DNA from: Burkholderiales bacterium
GTDB lineage: Bacteria; Pseudomonadota; Gammaproteobacteria; Burkholderiales; Casimicrobiaceae
DNA length: 64,000 bases
Direction of reading: 5' to 3'
NCBI GenBank assembly: GCA_905339295.1
Contig: CAJPFI010000040.1
Location: 1-64,000 of the forward strand
In this document: one piece after another, positions 17,198 through 25,634 of the stretch
Position numbering within the stretch: the stretch's first letter is position 1
Layout of the letters: every line of letters begins with the position of its first letter
Made by a program: the position numbers and the translations under genes
Notes under the pieces: generated by a model
Databases searched by the model: none
Seen by the model: only the letters and a program-made list of their open reading frames with translations
What the model was told of the DNA's origin: nothing

Positions 17198-18201
17198 GCC
17201 GCGACACGCTCTCCGAGCTGCTGCGCGCGGTTCGGCTGCGCGGCGCGATCTTCTATTACGTCGACGGCGTCGAGCCGTGGGTCGCCGAGGCGCCTCCCGC
17301 CTGCGAGATGGCGCCGGCGATCATGCCCGGCGTCGACCACCTGATCGAGTTCCACGTCGTCACGCGCGGCTCCTGCTACGGCGGGGTCGTCGGCGCGGAG
17401 CCGGTGCCTCTCGGCCAGGGCGACGTGATCATGTTCCCGCAGGGCGACCCGCACGTGATGTCGAGCGCGCCCGGCATGCGCGCGCGCGCGGTCGACCCGG
17501 ACCTCTATTTCTCGCCGCGGCCGCCGCAGCTTCCCTACGTCCTCGAGCGCCGCGGCGAGGACGTCGTCTCGACCGTGCGGCTCGACGGCGGCGGAGCGTC
17601 GGGCGCGCAGGTCGTCTGCGGCTTCCTCGGGTGCGACGCGCGCCCGTTCAACCCGCTCGTCGCCGCGCTGCCACGGATGATCCACGTGCCCGGCGCTGCC
17701 GAGCGTGACAGCTGGATCACCGAGTTCGTGAGGATCGCCGTCGCCGAGGCCTCGGACAAGCGGCCGGGCGGCGAGGCCATGCTCGAGCGTCTGTCGGAGA
17801 TGATGTTCGTCGGCGTGCTGCGGCGCTACCTCGAGGCGCTCGCGCCGGGGCAGACCGGCTGGCTCGCGGGGCTTCGCGACCGGTTCGTCGGGCGCGCGCT
17901 CGCGCTCCTGCACGAGCAGCCGACGCGCAAGTGGACGATCGAGGAGCTGGGCGAGTCCGTCGGGCTGTCGCGCTCGGCGCTCCACGACCGCTTCGTCGAA
18001 CTGGTCGGCCAGCCGCCGATTCAGTACCTCGCGCAGTGGCGCATGCAGCTCGCCTCGCGGAAGCTGGTCGAGTCGACGATGAACGTCGCCGCGATCGCGC
18101 AGGAGGTCGGCTACGAGTCGGAGGCCGCGTTCAACCGGGCGTTCCGGCGCACCGTCGGCATGCCGCCGGCGGCCTGGCGCCGCGCGCGCGCCGCCCGGTA
18201 G
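17194..18201 (+). CDS. AraC-family regulator with cupin (Cupin_6) sensor
   Basis: This 335-residue regulator has an N-terminal cupin-like ligand domain (about residues 10-190, with GDVIMFPQGDPHVM) and a C-terminal pair of helix-turn-helix motifs (TIEELGESVGLSRSALHDRF and NVAAIAQEVGYESEAAFNRA). This layout matches the AraC group with PF12852 found beside oxidoreductase or efflux genes. It overlaps the ankyrin gene by 4 bases. Ligand and targets are unknown. Confidence 0.93.
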   Translation: MSRDTLSELLRAVRLRGAIFYYVDGVEPWVAEAPPACEMAPAIMPGVDHLIEFHVVTRGSCYGGVVGAEPVPLGQGDVIMFPQGDPHVMSSAPGMRARAVDPDLYFSPRPPQLPYVLERRGEDVVSTVRLDGGGASGAQVVCGFLGCDARPFNPLVAALPRMIHVPGAAERDSWITEFVRIAVAEASDKRPGGEAMLERLSEMMFVGVLRRYLEALAPGQTGWLAGLRDRFVGRALALLHEQPTRKWTIEELGESVGLSRSALHDRFVELVGQPPIQYLAQWRMQLASRKLVESTMNVAAIAQEVGYESEAAFNRAFRRTVGMPPAAWRRARAAR

Positions 18202-18223
18202 CGAAGCCGGCACTGGCCCGCAG

Positions 18224-18299
18224 CGGCGCGACCCGCCCGCCGCGGGGCCGACGGCGCGACCCGCCCGCCGGGGCCGACGGCGCGACGCCGCCCGCCGGG
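18224..18299. repeat. GC-rich tandem repeat, about 26 bp, three copies
   Basis: Units at 18224-18251, 18252-18277 and 18278-18299 repeat CGGCGCGACCCGCCCGCCG followed by GGGGCCGA; the third is degenerate and short. It lies in the 337-base gap between the AraC and TPR genes (18202-18538). The remainder of that gap shows no gene or clear promoter that I can support. Confidence 0.75.
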
Positions 18300-18538
18300 T
18301 GCGGCAGTCGCCGCACGCGAGGGCGGCAACACTGCAGCGCCCCGGATGGCGCGTCCCGACGGGTTGGCGCACCCACGCGACGCGGCGCTCATGGGCGCCG
18401 ACGCGCTGCGCGGCGTCGCCGTGTCCCCTCCCTCGGCCCGGTCGGCCTTCGCGGACGCGCGCGCAAGAATCCCGGCGGAGCGGTCATTCGTCCGTCGGCC
18501 GCGCGACCCGACAATGGCGCCCGCGGACACGAGACGCC

Positions 18539-19867
18539 ATGACGACCCGGGATGCCCGCGGACTGCCGCTGTCGACCGCCAGCGAGGACGCCGCCGAAAG
18601 CTACGAGCGAGCGTTCGCGCTGCTGCTCGGCAGCCGCCACGAGGCGCTCGACGCCGTCGAGCGCACGCTCGCGCGCCACGGCGACTTCGCGATGGGGCAC
18701 GCGCTGCGCTCGGCGATCCTCGTGCTCGGATGGGACGAGCCGCGCGAGCGCGAGCTCGCCGCGGCGATCGCCGCGATCGACGCGCTGGGCGCTGGCGCGA
18801 CCGCGCGCGAGCGGCGCCATGCCGACGCCGCGCGGGCCTGGCTCGCCGGCGAGCATCGCCGCGCGGCCGCCGCCTACGGCGCGATCGTCGCCGATCACCC
18901 GCGCGACCTCCTCGCGCTCGCCGTCGCGCACTCGCTCGACTTCCGTGCCGGACGGCGCGCCGCGATGATCGACGGCGTCGCGCGGGCGCTGCCGCACTGG
19001 GACGAGCGCGTGCCGGGCTACGGTCACGTGCTCGCGCTGCACGCGTTCGCGCTCGAGGAGAACGGCGACTTCGTGCGCGCCGAGGCGCAGGCGCGCCGCT
19101 CGCTCGTGCACGCGCCGGGCAATCCGTCGGCGATCCACGCCGTCGCGCACGTGATGGAGATGCAGGGCCGCCCGCAGGAGGGCGTCGCATGGCTGGGGTC
19201 GACCGGTCCGTCGTGGGCGATCGCGAACGGATACGCGGTCCACCTCGCGTGGCACCTCGCGCTGTTCCACCTCGACCTCGACGACGCCGCGCAGGCGCGG
19301 TCGATCCTCGACCGGCGCATCGACGTCGGAAGCGATCGTCCGATGTCGGCGCTCGTCGACGCCTCGGCGCTCCTGTGGCGGCTCAGGCTGCGGGGCTTCG
19401 ACGACGGCGGCCGCTCGCTGCGGCTCGCCGACCGCTGGGAACGCAAGCCGCTCGAAGGCGCGCGCGCGTTCAACCTGGTCCACGCGATGATCGCATTCGT
19501 CGCCGCCGGCCATCGCGCCGGCGTGCGGCGCGTGATCGCGGCCCTCGGCCGCCAGGCGCAGGACCCCGAGACGCGCGACGACGTCCGGCTCGCGCTGCCG
19601 ATCTGCACGTCATTCGAGCAGTTCGCCGCCGGCGACTACGCGTCCGCGCTCAGGGGCCTCACGCAGCTTCGCCACCTCGCCTCGCGGTGCGGCGGCAGCG
19701 TCGCGCAGTGCGACCTGATCCACCTGACGCTGATCGAGTCCGCGCTGCGCAGCCAGCATGCGAAGCTGGCTGGCGCGCTGGCCGAGGAGCGCGCCGCGCG
19801 CCGTCCCGGCAGCCGGCTCAACCGATGGCTGGCCGCGCGCATCGGCCTCGCGCTCAGGGCCGCGTGA
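18539..19867 (+). CDS. TPR protein of the TTC38 family
   Basis: This 442-residue cytoplasmic protein lacks a signal peptide. It is built of helical repeats and matches the bacterial TTC38/StaR-like group: HAVAHVMEMQGRPQEGVAWL, then a conserved WHLALFHLDLDD segment in mid-protein (about residues 240-252). The length is normal for that family. ATG 18539 is the first methionine giving a family-like N-terminus. It is convergent with the kinase gene. The function is not established; some homologues lie in natural-product clusters, but nothing here shows that. Confidence 0.85.
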   Translation: MTTRDARGLPLSTASEDAAESYERAFALLLGSRHEALDAVERTLARHGDFAMGHALRSAILVLGWDEPRERELAAAIAAIDALGAGATARERRHADAARAWLAGEHRRAAAAYGAIVADHPRDLLALAVAHSLDFRAGRRAAMIDGVARALPHWDERVPGYGHVLALHAFALEENGDFVRAEAQARRSLVHAPGNPSAIHAVAHVMEMQGRPQEGVAWLGSTGPSWAIANGYAVHLAWHLALFHLDLDDAAQARSILDRRIDVGSDRPMSALVDASALLWRLRLRGFDDGGRSLRLADRWERKPLEGARAFNLVHAMIAFVAAGHRAGVRRVIAALGRQAQDPETRDDVRLALPICTSFEQFAAGDYASALRGLTQLRHLASRCGGSVAQCDLIHLTLIESALRSQHAKLAGALAEERAARRPGSRLNRWLAARIGLALRAA

Positions 19868-19909
19868 CGCGGCGCGTGAAGGTCGGCCAACGGGGCGTCG
19901 GACGGCCGC

Positions 19910-22138
19910 TCAGCCGGCGACGGAGACGCGTGCGGTCTCGACCGCCGCGGCGGCGATCCTGCGCCGCTCGCGGAAGGCGGTCCACCACGCGGACGCGTCG
20001 GACGCCGTCCATGACAGGCGGCTCGCCACGCGGTCGAGCGCCTCGATGACCGCGTCGGCGGACTGCGGCCGGCGGGCGCGATCCTTCTCGAGGCACGCGG
20101 CGATGAGCGCGTCGAGCGCCTCGGGCACCTGCGGCTCCTTCTCGGAGACGCGCGGCGCCGGCCGGTGCAGCGCCTGGTTCGACAGGTCGAGGTCGCTGTC
20201 CCCGTCGAAGATCGGCTTGCCGGTCAGCAGGAAATAGGCGACCGCGCCCCACGCGTAGATATCGGAGCGTGCGTCGACGTCGGCCGGATTCACGATGCGC
20301 TCCGGCGCCATGTAGCGCGGCGTGCCGAGCACGCGGAGCTGCTTCGTGATGTCGCGCGTCTGCTCCTGCTCGACGTTTTTCACGAGCCCGAAGTCGAGCA
20401 GCTTGACGACGTCGTCCTCGCCGCGGCGGCACAGCATCACGTTGTCCGGCTTGACGTCGCGGTGCACGAGCCCGTTCTGGTGCGCCTCGCGCAGCGCCGC
20501 AGCGACCTGCCGCAGCACGTGGACGGCGCGTCCCGGCGGCAGCGCGCCGGTGTCGGCGACGAGCTCCGCGAGCGTGACGCCCTCGAGGTATTCCATCACG
20601 TAGTACGGCTGGCCTTCGCGCGTGCGTCCGAAGTCGTAGATCTCGACGGTGTTCGGATGCATGAGCTGGCTCGCGATCTGCACCTCGCGCTCGAAGCGGT
20701 GGATGAACTCGTCGGTCGCGATGCGCTTCTTCAGCACCTTGATCGCGGTCGGGCGCTTGAGCAGCGCGTGACGTGCGAGCCAGATCGTCGCCATGCCGCC
20801 TTCGCTGATCTGCTTTTCCAGCGTGTACGCGCCCAGCCGCTGCAGCCGTCCGAACTGGCGGCGCAGCCGCGAAAGCGACAGCGCGGAATACAGCGCGGCG
20901 AGAAGCGTCAACGCCGTGAAGCCACCGATCACCGAGAACGAGATCAGCAGGTAGCGCAGCGGCGCGAACACCTCCGCCGCCGGGATCTCGGCGATCACGC
21001 CGATGTCGTAGGCAGCCAGCCAGCGCCACGCGCCCACCGTGTCGACACCGGTGTAGTCGCGGTAGGGTCTGTACACGGTTCCCGAGCGCTCGCTCTCGGA
21101 GGCCTTGCTGCGCGACGCGAGCGCGAGCGCCGCGGGCTCGGTGAACGGGCGGGCCGCCGGCTCGAGCCGCGAGCGGTGCCCGGACGACAGGTCTCCGCCC
21201 GGATCCCGCACGTGGATGTTGAACGCGCGCTGCGCGTCGAACTCGTCGGCGATCTCGCCCGCCTGCGCGAGGAGCTCGCCCCAGCGGCTGGGCGTGAGCA
21301 GGAGGCCGTCGTCGCCGAACGCGTAGGTGTCGACCTGGCCGATCACGCTCGAGGGCGAGAAAAGCCGCGCGAACTCGCGGTCCGCGAAGACGCCCATCGC
21401 GATCACCGCCACCGCCGGCTCGTCGCCGGCGCGCACGGGAGCGAGGATCCACAGGAGCGGCCGCTTGCGCCCGTCCTTGTCCTCGAACTGCAGCTCCGGA
21501 TCCGGGTACGGCCGCACGAACTGCGGCTTGCCGTCGTGCGCGAGGTCGAGCTTCTGGCGGAACACCACCGAGCGCAGCCGCCGTCCGCAGGCCGCCTTGT
21601 CCTCGGCCGCGATCACGACCCCGCCCCGGTCGATGAGCCGGATCGTCGCCGACTGCGACATCACCGTGTTCGAGCGGATCTGGTTCACCAGGTCGTCGGC
21701 GTCGTTCGAGAAGCAGGCCTCCGCCGCGGCCGCCGGCGTGCGCGCCGCCGCCGCGATGCGCGTCGCGGGCGCGACGACGTCGCGCTCGCGCGCGAGCCGC
21801 GACGTTTCGGCCCGGTGGTCGCCGACCCAGACGTCGACCGCGGACACAACGGTCCCGAGGAGCCGCTCGAGGCTCTTCGCGCGATTCTCGGCGATCGCCG
21901 CGTGCAGTCCCTGGTACGCCCAGTAGCCCAGTCCGATCAGCAGCGCCCCCATCAGGACCGTGGCGGCGTTGCGCCAGGTCTCGGTCTCGACCATGTCCGC
22001 GATGATGTTCGGGATCGCGTTGGCGGGCGCCTCCTGGTCGCCCGCGCCGATGTCGAGAACCTTCGGTCGATCGTTGCCCGGCCGCTTCGCGGTGGCGGCG
22101 CTCGTGAACTCCGGCGCGGGGGGCGTGTCCGGGGGCAT
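19910..22138 (-). CDS. receptor-like serine/threonine protein kinase with periplasmic sensor domain
   Basis: This 742-residue protein has a cytoplasmic N-tail, TM1 at about 58-76, a periplasmic Cache-like domain of about 310 residues, TM2 at about 388-410, and a C-terminal Hanks-type kinase. Kinase motifs are the glycine loop SEGGMATIW, the lysine in TAIKVLKK, HRDVKPDN (about residue 558), DFGLVK (about 582) and GTPRYMAPE. All catalytic residues are present. The order (sensor first, kinase last) is opposite to PASTA-type kinases and resembles a histidine-kinase receptor. It is divergent from the terC-like gene. Signal and targets are unknown. Confidence 0.93.
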   Translation of the reverse strand: MPPDTPPAPEFTSAATAKRPGNDRPKVLDIGAGDQEAPANAIPNIIADMVETETWRNAATVLMGALLIGLGYWAYQGLHAAIAENRAKSLERLLGTVVSAVDVWVGDHRAETSRLARERDVVAPATRIAAAARTPAAAAEACFSNDADDLVNQIRSNTVMSQSATIRLIDRGGVVIAAEDKAACGRRLRSVVFRQKLDLAHDGKPQFVRPYPDPELQFEDKDGRKRPLLWILAPVRAGDEPAVAVIAMGVFADREFARLFSPSSVIGQVDTYAFGDDGLLLTPSRWGELLAQAGEIADEFDAQRAFNIHVRDPGGDLSSGHRSRLEPAARPFTEPAALALASRSKASESERSGTVYRPYRDYTGVDTVGAWRWLAAYDIGVIAEIPAAEVFAPLRYLLISFSVIGGFTALTLLAALYSALSLSRLRRQFGRLQRLGAYTLEKQISEGGMATIWLARHALLKRPTAIKVLKKRIATDEFIHRFEREVQIASQLMHPNTVEIYDFGRTREGQPYYVMEYLEGVTLAELVADTGALPPGRAVHVLRQVAAALREAHQNGLVHRDVKPDNVMLCRRGEDDVVKLLDFGLVKNVEQEQTRDITKQLRVLGTPRYMAPERIVNPADVDARSDIYAWGAVAYFLLTGKPIFDGDSDLDLSNQALHRPAPRVSEKEPQVPEALDALIAACLEKDRARRPQSADAVIEALDRVASRLSWTASDASAWWTAFRERRRIAAAAVETARVSVAG

Positions 22139-22268
22139 GGGCGAAATGTGCTCCCGTGCGGGGCGACTTGGCAAGCTCGCGGCGGCTCGCACGCTGGCGC
22201 ATTGCGCGACACGTTGCTACAGTCTCCCGCTTCCCCGCCCATGCCGCGCCCGCGCGACGACGCCCCGC

Positions 22269-23024
22269 ATGCTCGACTGGATCGCCGACCCCAACGCCTG
22301 GATCGCCCTCGCGACGCTCACCGCGCTCGAGATCGTGCTGGGAATCGACAACATCATCTTCATCTCGATCCTGGTCGGGCGGCTGCCTCCCGGGCAGCGC
22401 GACCTCGCGCGGCGCCTCGGCCTGGGGTTCGCGATGGCCACGCGGATCCTGCTGCTGCTCTCGCTCGCGTGGATCATGCGACTCACCGAGCCGCTGTTCA
22501 CGTTCGTGCAGGCCATCTCGGGCCGCGACCTGATCCTGATCGTGGGCGGACTGTTCCTGCTGTGGAAGAGCGTGCACGAGATCCACAATTCGCTCGAGGG
22601 CGACATGCCGGCGGCGAACGTCGGCGCCGGCGCCGCCGCGAGCGCGACCTTCGGCGGGATCATCGTCCAGATCGGGATCATCGACATCGTGTTCTCGCTC
22701 GACTCGGTGATCACCGCGGTGGGGCTCGCCGACCAGGTGGCGGTGATGGTGCTCGCGATCGTGGCCTCGGTGGCCGTGATGATGTTCGCCGCGCGTCCGA
22801 TCGGCGAGTTCGTCGATCGCCACCCGACGATCAAGATGCTCGCGCTCGCGTTCCTGGTGCTCGTCGGCGTGACGCTCATCGCAGAAGGCTTCGAGACGCA
22901 CGTTCCGAAGGGCTACATCTACTTCGCGATGGCGTTCTCGGTCGGCGTCGAGATGCTGAACATCCGCATGCGCGACCGGCGTGCCGCGCGGGCCCCGGTC
23001 CAGCTGCGCAAGCAGGAGCCCTGA
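22269..23024 (+). CDS. TerC-family integral membrane protein
   Basis: This 251-residue protein has about seven transmembrane helices and two TerC signature segments: LEIVLGIDNIIFISILVGRL (about residues 19-38) and GIIDIVFSLDSVITAVGLAD (about 137-156). The conserved acidic residues in these helices are thought to bind or move metal ions, with Mn2+ export shown for some homologues. It is a single gene divergent from the kinase. The physiological ion is inferred only from the family. Confidence 0.92.
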   Translation: MLDWIADPNAWIALATLTALEIVLGIDNIIFISILVGRLPPGQRDLARRLGLGFAMATRILLLLSLAWIMRLTEPLFTFVQAISGRDLILIVGGLFLLWKSVHEIHNSLEGDMPAANVGAGAAASATFGGIIVQIGIIDIVFSLDSVITAVGLADQVAVMVLAIVASVAVMMFAARPIGEFVDRHPTIKMLALAFLVLVGVTLIAEGFETHVPKGYIYFAMAFSVGVEMLNIRMRDRRAARAPVQLRKQEP

Positions 23025-23056
23025 CCCGCGGGCCGGCCGGGCGCCGCGCGCGGGTC
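23023..23056. terminator. possible bidirectional hairpin between convergent genes
   Basis: GACCCGCG at 23023-23030 pairs with CGCGGGTC at 23049-23056. It starts on the stop codon of the TerC-family gene and lies between it and the convergent nrsF gene. No U-tract is present, so terminator activity is only suggested. Confidence 0.3.
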
Positions 23057-23081
23057 GCCGCCGGCTCGCCGGGGCGCGAGC

Positions 23082-23723
23082 TCACCAGCGCAGGATGCGC
23101 GGGCCGAGGAGCGCGCCCAGCGCCGCCGGGATCGCCATCCCGATCACGTACCAGACGCCGAGGAACGGCGCCTCGAGCTCGGGGCAGTGAAGCGTGTAGA
23201 CGAGCGCGCCGATGCCGCCCGCGAGCCGCCCCGCGGTGGCGCCGGTCATCACCGGCCGCGTCGGCGCGAGCCCGCGGATCGCCCACAGCACCGCGACCAG
23301 CACCGGGATCGACACCAGCGTGATGTTGAGCGGGCAGGTCTTCCACGTCGAGCCCAGCACGAGCATCGCGCGCATCATCGGCTCGGCCAGCACCAGGACC
23401 ACCGCGGCGAGCGCCCACATCGCGACCATCGGCGCGACCATCGCGAACGACGCGCGCCCGAGCGGGACGCCGGGGCGCGCGAGCCGCGCGAGCGCGACGA
23501 ACGCGGTCGCCGCGACGCTCGCGGCGAAGGCGGCGCGCACCCAGAACATCGGCAGCTCGGCCAGCACCGCGAGATCGTTGCGCACGCCGAGGTGCGTCGC
23601 CACGACGACGAGCGCGCCGAGCGATCCCAGCGCCAGCGCGACAGCGTAGCGTCGCGGCACCGCACGCGACTCGACCGGCCCGGCGCCGGTCGCGAGCGTG
23701 CGGATCAGGTCGTCGGTGTTCAT
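23082..23723 (-). CDS. nrsF: NrsF-family anti-sigma factor (DUF1109)
   Basis: This 213-residue membrane protein has six hydrophobic segments and the two conserved cysteines of NrsF proteins (WKTCPLNI about residue 135, YTLHCPELEAPF about 182). In Caulobacter, NrsF holds SigF at the membrane and releases it on heavy-metal or oxidative stress through these cysteines. Here it follows sigF with a 4-base overlap, the expected order. That the same metals act here is inferred. Confidence 0.9.
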   Translation of the reverse strand: MNTDDLIRTLATGAGPVESRAVPRRYAVALALGSLGALVVVATHLGVRNDLAVLAELPMFWVRAAFAASVAATAFVALARLARPGVPLGRASFAMVAPMVAMWALAAVVLVLAEPMMRAMLVLGSTWKTCPLNITLVSIPVLVAVLWAIRGLAPTRPVMTGATAGRLAGGIGALVYTLHCPELEAPFLGVWYVIGMAIPAALGALLGPRILRW

Positions 23724-24268
23724 GGCTGCCTGCGGATCAGCTCGGCGAGCGCCTTCAGGCCGCGATGGACGCCGACCTTGACGGCGGATTCGGACATACC
23801 GGTGCGGCGTGCCGTCTCGGCGACCGAGAGTCCCTCGATCTTCACGCACTCGATCGGCCGGCGATGGCGCTCCGGCAGCGTCGCGAGCAGCTTGCGCAGG
23901 TCGCGCCTGGCGTCCGCCGCGTCGTGGTCGGACGCCGCGAACGCCTCGAGGTCGTCGTCGATCGGCTCGTGCAGCTCGTCGCGCACGGCGCGCCGCCGCA
24001 TCAGGTCGACGTACTTGTACTTCGCGATCGCGTGCGCCCACGCGGTCAGGGGCCGGCCCGGATCGTAGGTGTGGCGCCGGTTGTGCATGGCGATCAACGT
24101 CTCCTGGACCAGGTCCTCGACCTCGTCGGGCAGCGACACGAGGCGCTTGCGGTAGTAGCCACGCAGCATCGCCGCGAGCTCGCGCAGGCAGTCCGCGTAG
24201 GCGGCGCTGTCGCCGGCCAGCGCCGCGAGCCATGGCCCGCGCAGTCGCTCCTCGATGCTGCTGCCCAC
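23720..24268 (-). CDS. ECF sigma factor of the SigF group
   Basis: This 182-residue ECF sigma factor has region 2 (DEVEDLVQETLIAMHNRRHTY, about residues 48-68, then TAWAHAIAKYKYVDLMRRR) and region 4 (LPERHRRPIECVKIEGLS then ETARRTGMSESAVKVGVHRG). The GTG start at 24268 is preceded by a GAGGAG Shine-Dalgarno. It overlaps its anti-sigma factor nrsF by 4 bases. A perfect SigF-type promoter upstream implies autoregulation, and an identical promoter drives the divergent bufferin operon. Confidence 0.93.
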   Translation of the reverse strand: MGSSIEERLRGPWLAALAGDSAAYADCLRELAAMLRGYYRKRLVSLPDEVEDLVQETLIAMHNRRHTYDPGRPLTAWAHAIAKYKYVDLMRRRAVRDELHEPIDDDLEAFAASDHDAADARRDLRKLLATLPERHRRPIECVKIEGLSVAETARRTGMSESAVKVGVHRGLKALAELIRRQP

Positions 24269-24286
24269 CCTGGGCTCTCCTCGGTA

Positions 24287-24312
24287 TTCGTTGCGCGCCG
24301 CGCGCCGGTTAC
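24287..24312 (-). promoter_or_regulatory. SigF-type promoter of sigF-nrsF
   Basis: On the minus strand GTAACC (24312-24307) is followed after exactly 16 bases by CGAA (24290-24287). This equals the GTAACC-N16-CGAA consensus known for Caulobacter SigF. The transcript would start just upstream of the GAGGAG ribosome site, leaving a very short leader before the GTG start. Confidence 0.8.
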
Positions 24313-24361
24313 ACGCGCGGCGCGCCGGGCCCTATTCTCGGGGGTTTGTCGCCCAAGCGGT

Positions 24362-24387
24362 GTAACCGTCGGCCGGCCGGCACCGAA
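24362..24387 (+). promoter_or_regulatory. SigF-type promoter of the bufferin operon
   Basis: GTAACC at 24362-24367 and CGAA at 24384-24387 are separated by exactly 16 bases, the same arrangement as the divergent sigF promoter. It lies about 85 bases before the bufA start codon. Two perfect copies facing away from each other within about 100 bases make chance unlikely. Confidence 0.85.
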
Positions 24388-24470
24388 CTAACAGTCGGAC
24401 CGTCGCCCCGGCCTGGAATCGGGGCGAGGCGCCGGTCGACCCCCACCCCCGAAACGATCAGGAGTCCGCC

Positions 24471-24764
24471 ATGCAAAGCCGCAACGCCGCCGCCGTGTTC
24501 GCCCTCGCCGCCCTCGCCTCGGGTGCCGCCTTCGCGCAGGGGATGGACAAGAAGGACGCGAACATGCCCAAGACCGAGATGGAGAAGTGCTACGGCGTAT
24601 CGATGGCCGGCAAGAACGATTGCGCCGCCGGCCCCGGCACGACCTGCGCCGGCACGTCGAAGGTCGACTACCAGGGCAACGCCTGGAAGTACGTCCCGAA
24701 GGGTTCGTGCAGGACGATGAAGACGCCGAAGGGCGCGGGCTCGCTCGCGCCGATCAAGTCCTGA
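24471..24764 (+). CDS. bufA: bufferin-type metallophore precursor (BufA1 family, DUF2282)
   Basis: This 97-residue precursor has a signal peptide (cleavage near AFAQ, about residue 22) and four cysteines at 40, 51, 59 and 80, in [30 protein letters not shown] and KGSC. This is the DUF2282/BufA1 pattern. In described bufferins the two central cysteines are converted to thiooxazoles by the MNIO partner and the periplasmic peptide binds copper. AGGAG lies seven bases before the ATG. The maturase gene follows 18 bases downstream. Confidence 0.93.
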   Translation: MQSRNAAAVFALAALASGAAFAQGMDKKDANMPKTEMEKCYGVSMAGKNDCAAGPGTTCAGTSKVDYQGNAWKYVPKGSCRTMKTPKGAGSLAPIKS

Positions 24765-24782
24765 CCGGCGCCCGACGTCGCG

Positions 24783-25634
24783 ATGACCCTCTCGCCGTCC
24801 GCCGGGCTGTCGCTCAAGCCGGAGCATTACGCCGACGCCCTCGCGGCGCCGGCGGACGCGCGATGGTTCGAGGTGCATCCGGAGAACTACCTGGTCGACG
24901 GCGGGCCGCGCCTCGCCTGGCTCGGCGCGATCCGGGCGCGGCATCCGCTGTCGCTGCACAGCGTGTCGCTCTCGCTCGCCGCCGACGAGCCGCCCGACGC
25001 CGGACGCGTCGCGCGGCTCGCGCGACTCGTCGCGCGATTCGAGCCCGCCATCGTCTCCGAGCACCTCGCGTGGTCGGCGTGGCGCGGGAGCTACGTTCCC
25101 GACCTGCTGCCGTTCCCGCGCACGCGGGCGGCGCTGGACCGCATCGCCGCCAACGTCTCGATCGTGCAGGACGCGCTCGGACGGACGATCGCGATCGAGA
25201 ATCCGTCGCACTACCTGCCGGTCCCCGGCCACGAGCAGGACGAGATCGCGTTCCTGTCGGAACTCGCCCGCCGCACCGGATGCCGGCTGCTGCTCGACGT
25301 GAACAACGTGTACGTCAGCGCGCGCAACCTCGGGTTCGCGGCGGAAGCGTACGTCGACGCGTTCCCGGGCGACGACGTCGCCGAGATCCACCTCGCCGGC
25401 CATCGCGCCGATCCGTCGCTGGGCGAGGGCCTGCTCGTCGATTCGCACGACGCGCCGGTCGCCTCGGCCGTGTGGGCGCTGTACGAACGGCTGATCGCGC
25501 GCATCGGGCCGCGTCCGACGCTCGTCGAGCGCGACGACGCGCTGCCCGGGTTCGCCACGCTCGACGCCGAGCGCGCGCGTGCGCAGGCGGTGTTGACGCG
25601 CGCGAACGCACGCGCGCCGGAGCCGGTGACGTGA
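24783..25634 (+). CDS. bufB: MNIO family bufferin maturase (DUF692)
   Basis: This 283-residue TIM-barrel enzyme of the multinuclear non-heme iron oxidase family should modify cysteines of the adjacent BufA precursor. Candidate iron ligands lie in EVHPENYL, SLHSVSLSL, SEHLAWS, IAIENPS, LLLDVNNVYV, EIHLAGH and DSHDAPV, all conserved segments of DUF692. The length is normal. It overlaps bufC by four bases (GTGA), so the two proteins are made together. MNIO enzymes usually need a helper such as BufC to bind the substrate. Confidence 0.95.
   Translation: MTLSPSAGLSLKPEHYADALAAPADARWFEVHPENYLVDGGPRLAWLGAIRARHPLSLHSVSLSLAADEPPDAGRVARLARLVARFEPAIVSEHLAWSAWRGSYVPDLLPFPRTRAALDRIAANVSIVQDALGRTIAIENPSHYLPVPGHEQDEIAFLSELARRTGCRLLLDVNNVYVSARNLGFAAEAYVDAFPGDDVAEIHLAGHRADPSLGEGLLVDSHDAPVASAVWALYERLIARIGPRPTLVERDDALPGFATLDAERARAQAVLTRANARAPEPVT

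Noticed and set aside
19854..22901. 1015-codon frame antisense to terC and in another frame of the kinase
   Set aside because: Low-complexity Arg/His composition; the kinase and TerC frames have clear motifs.
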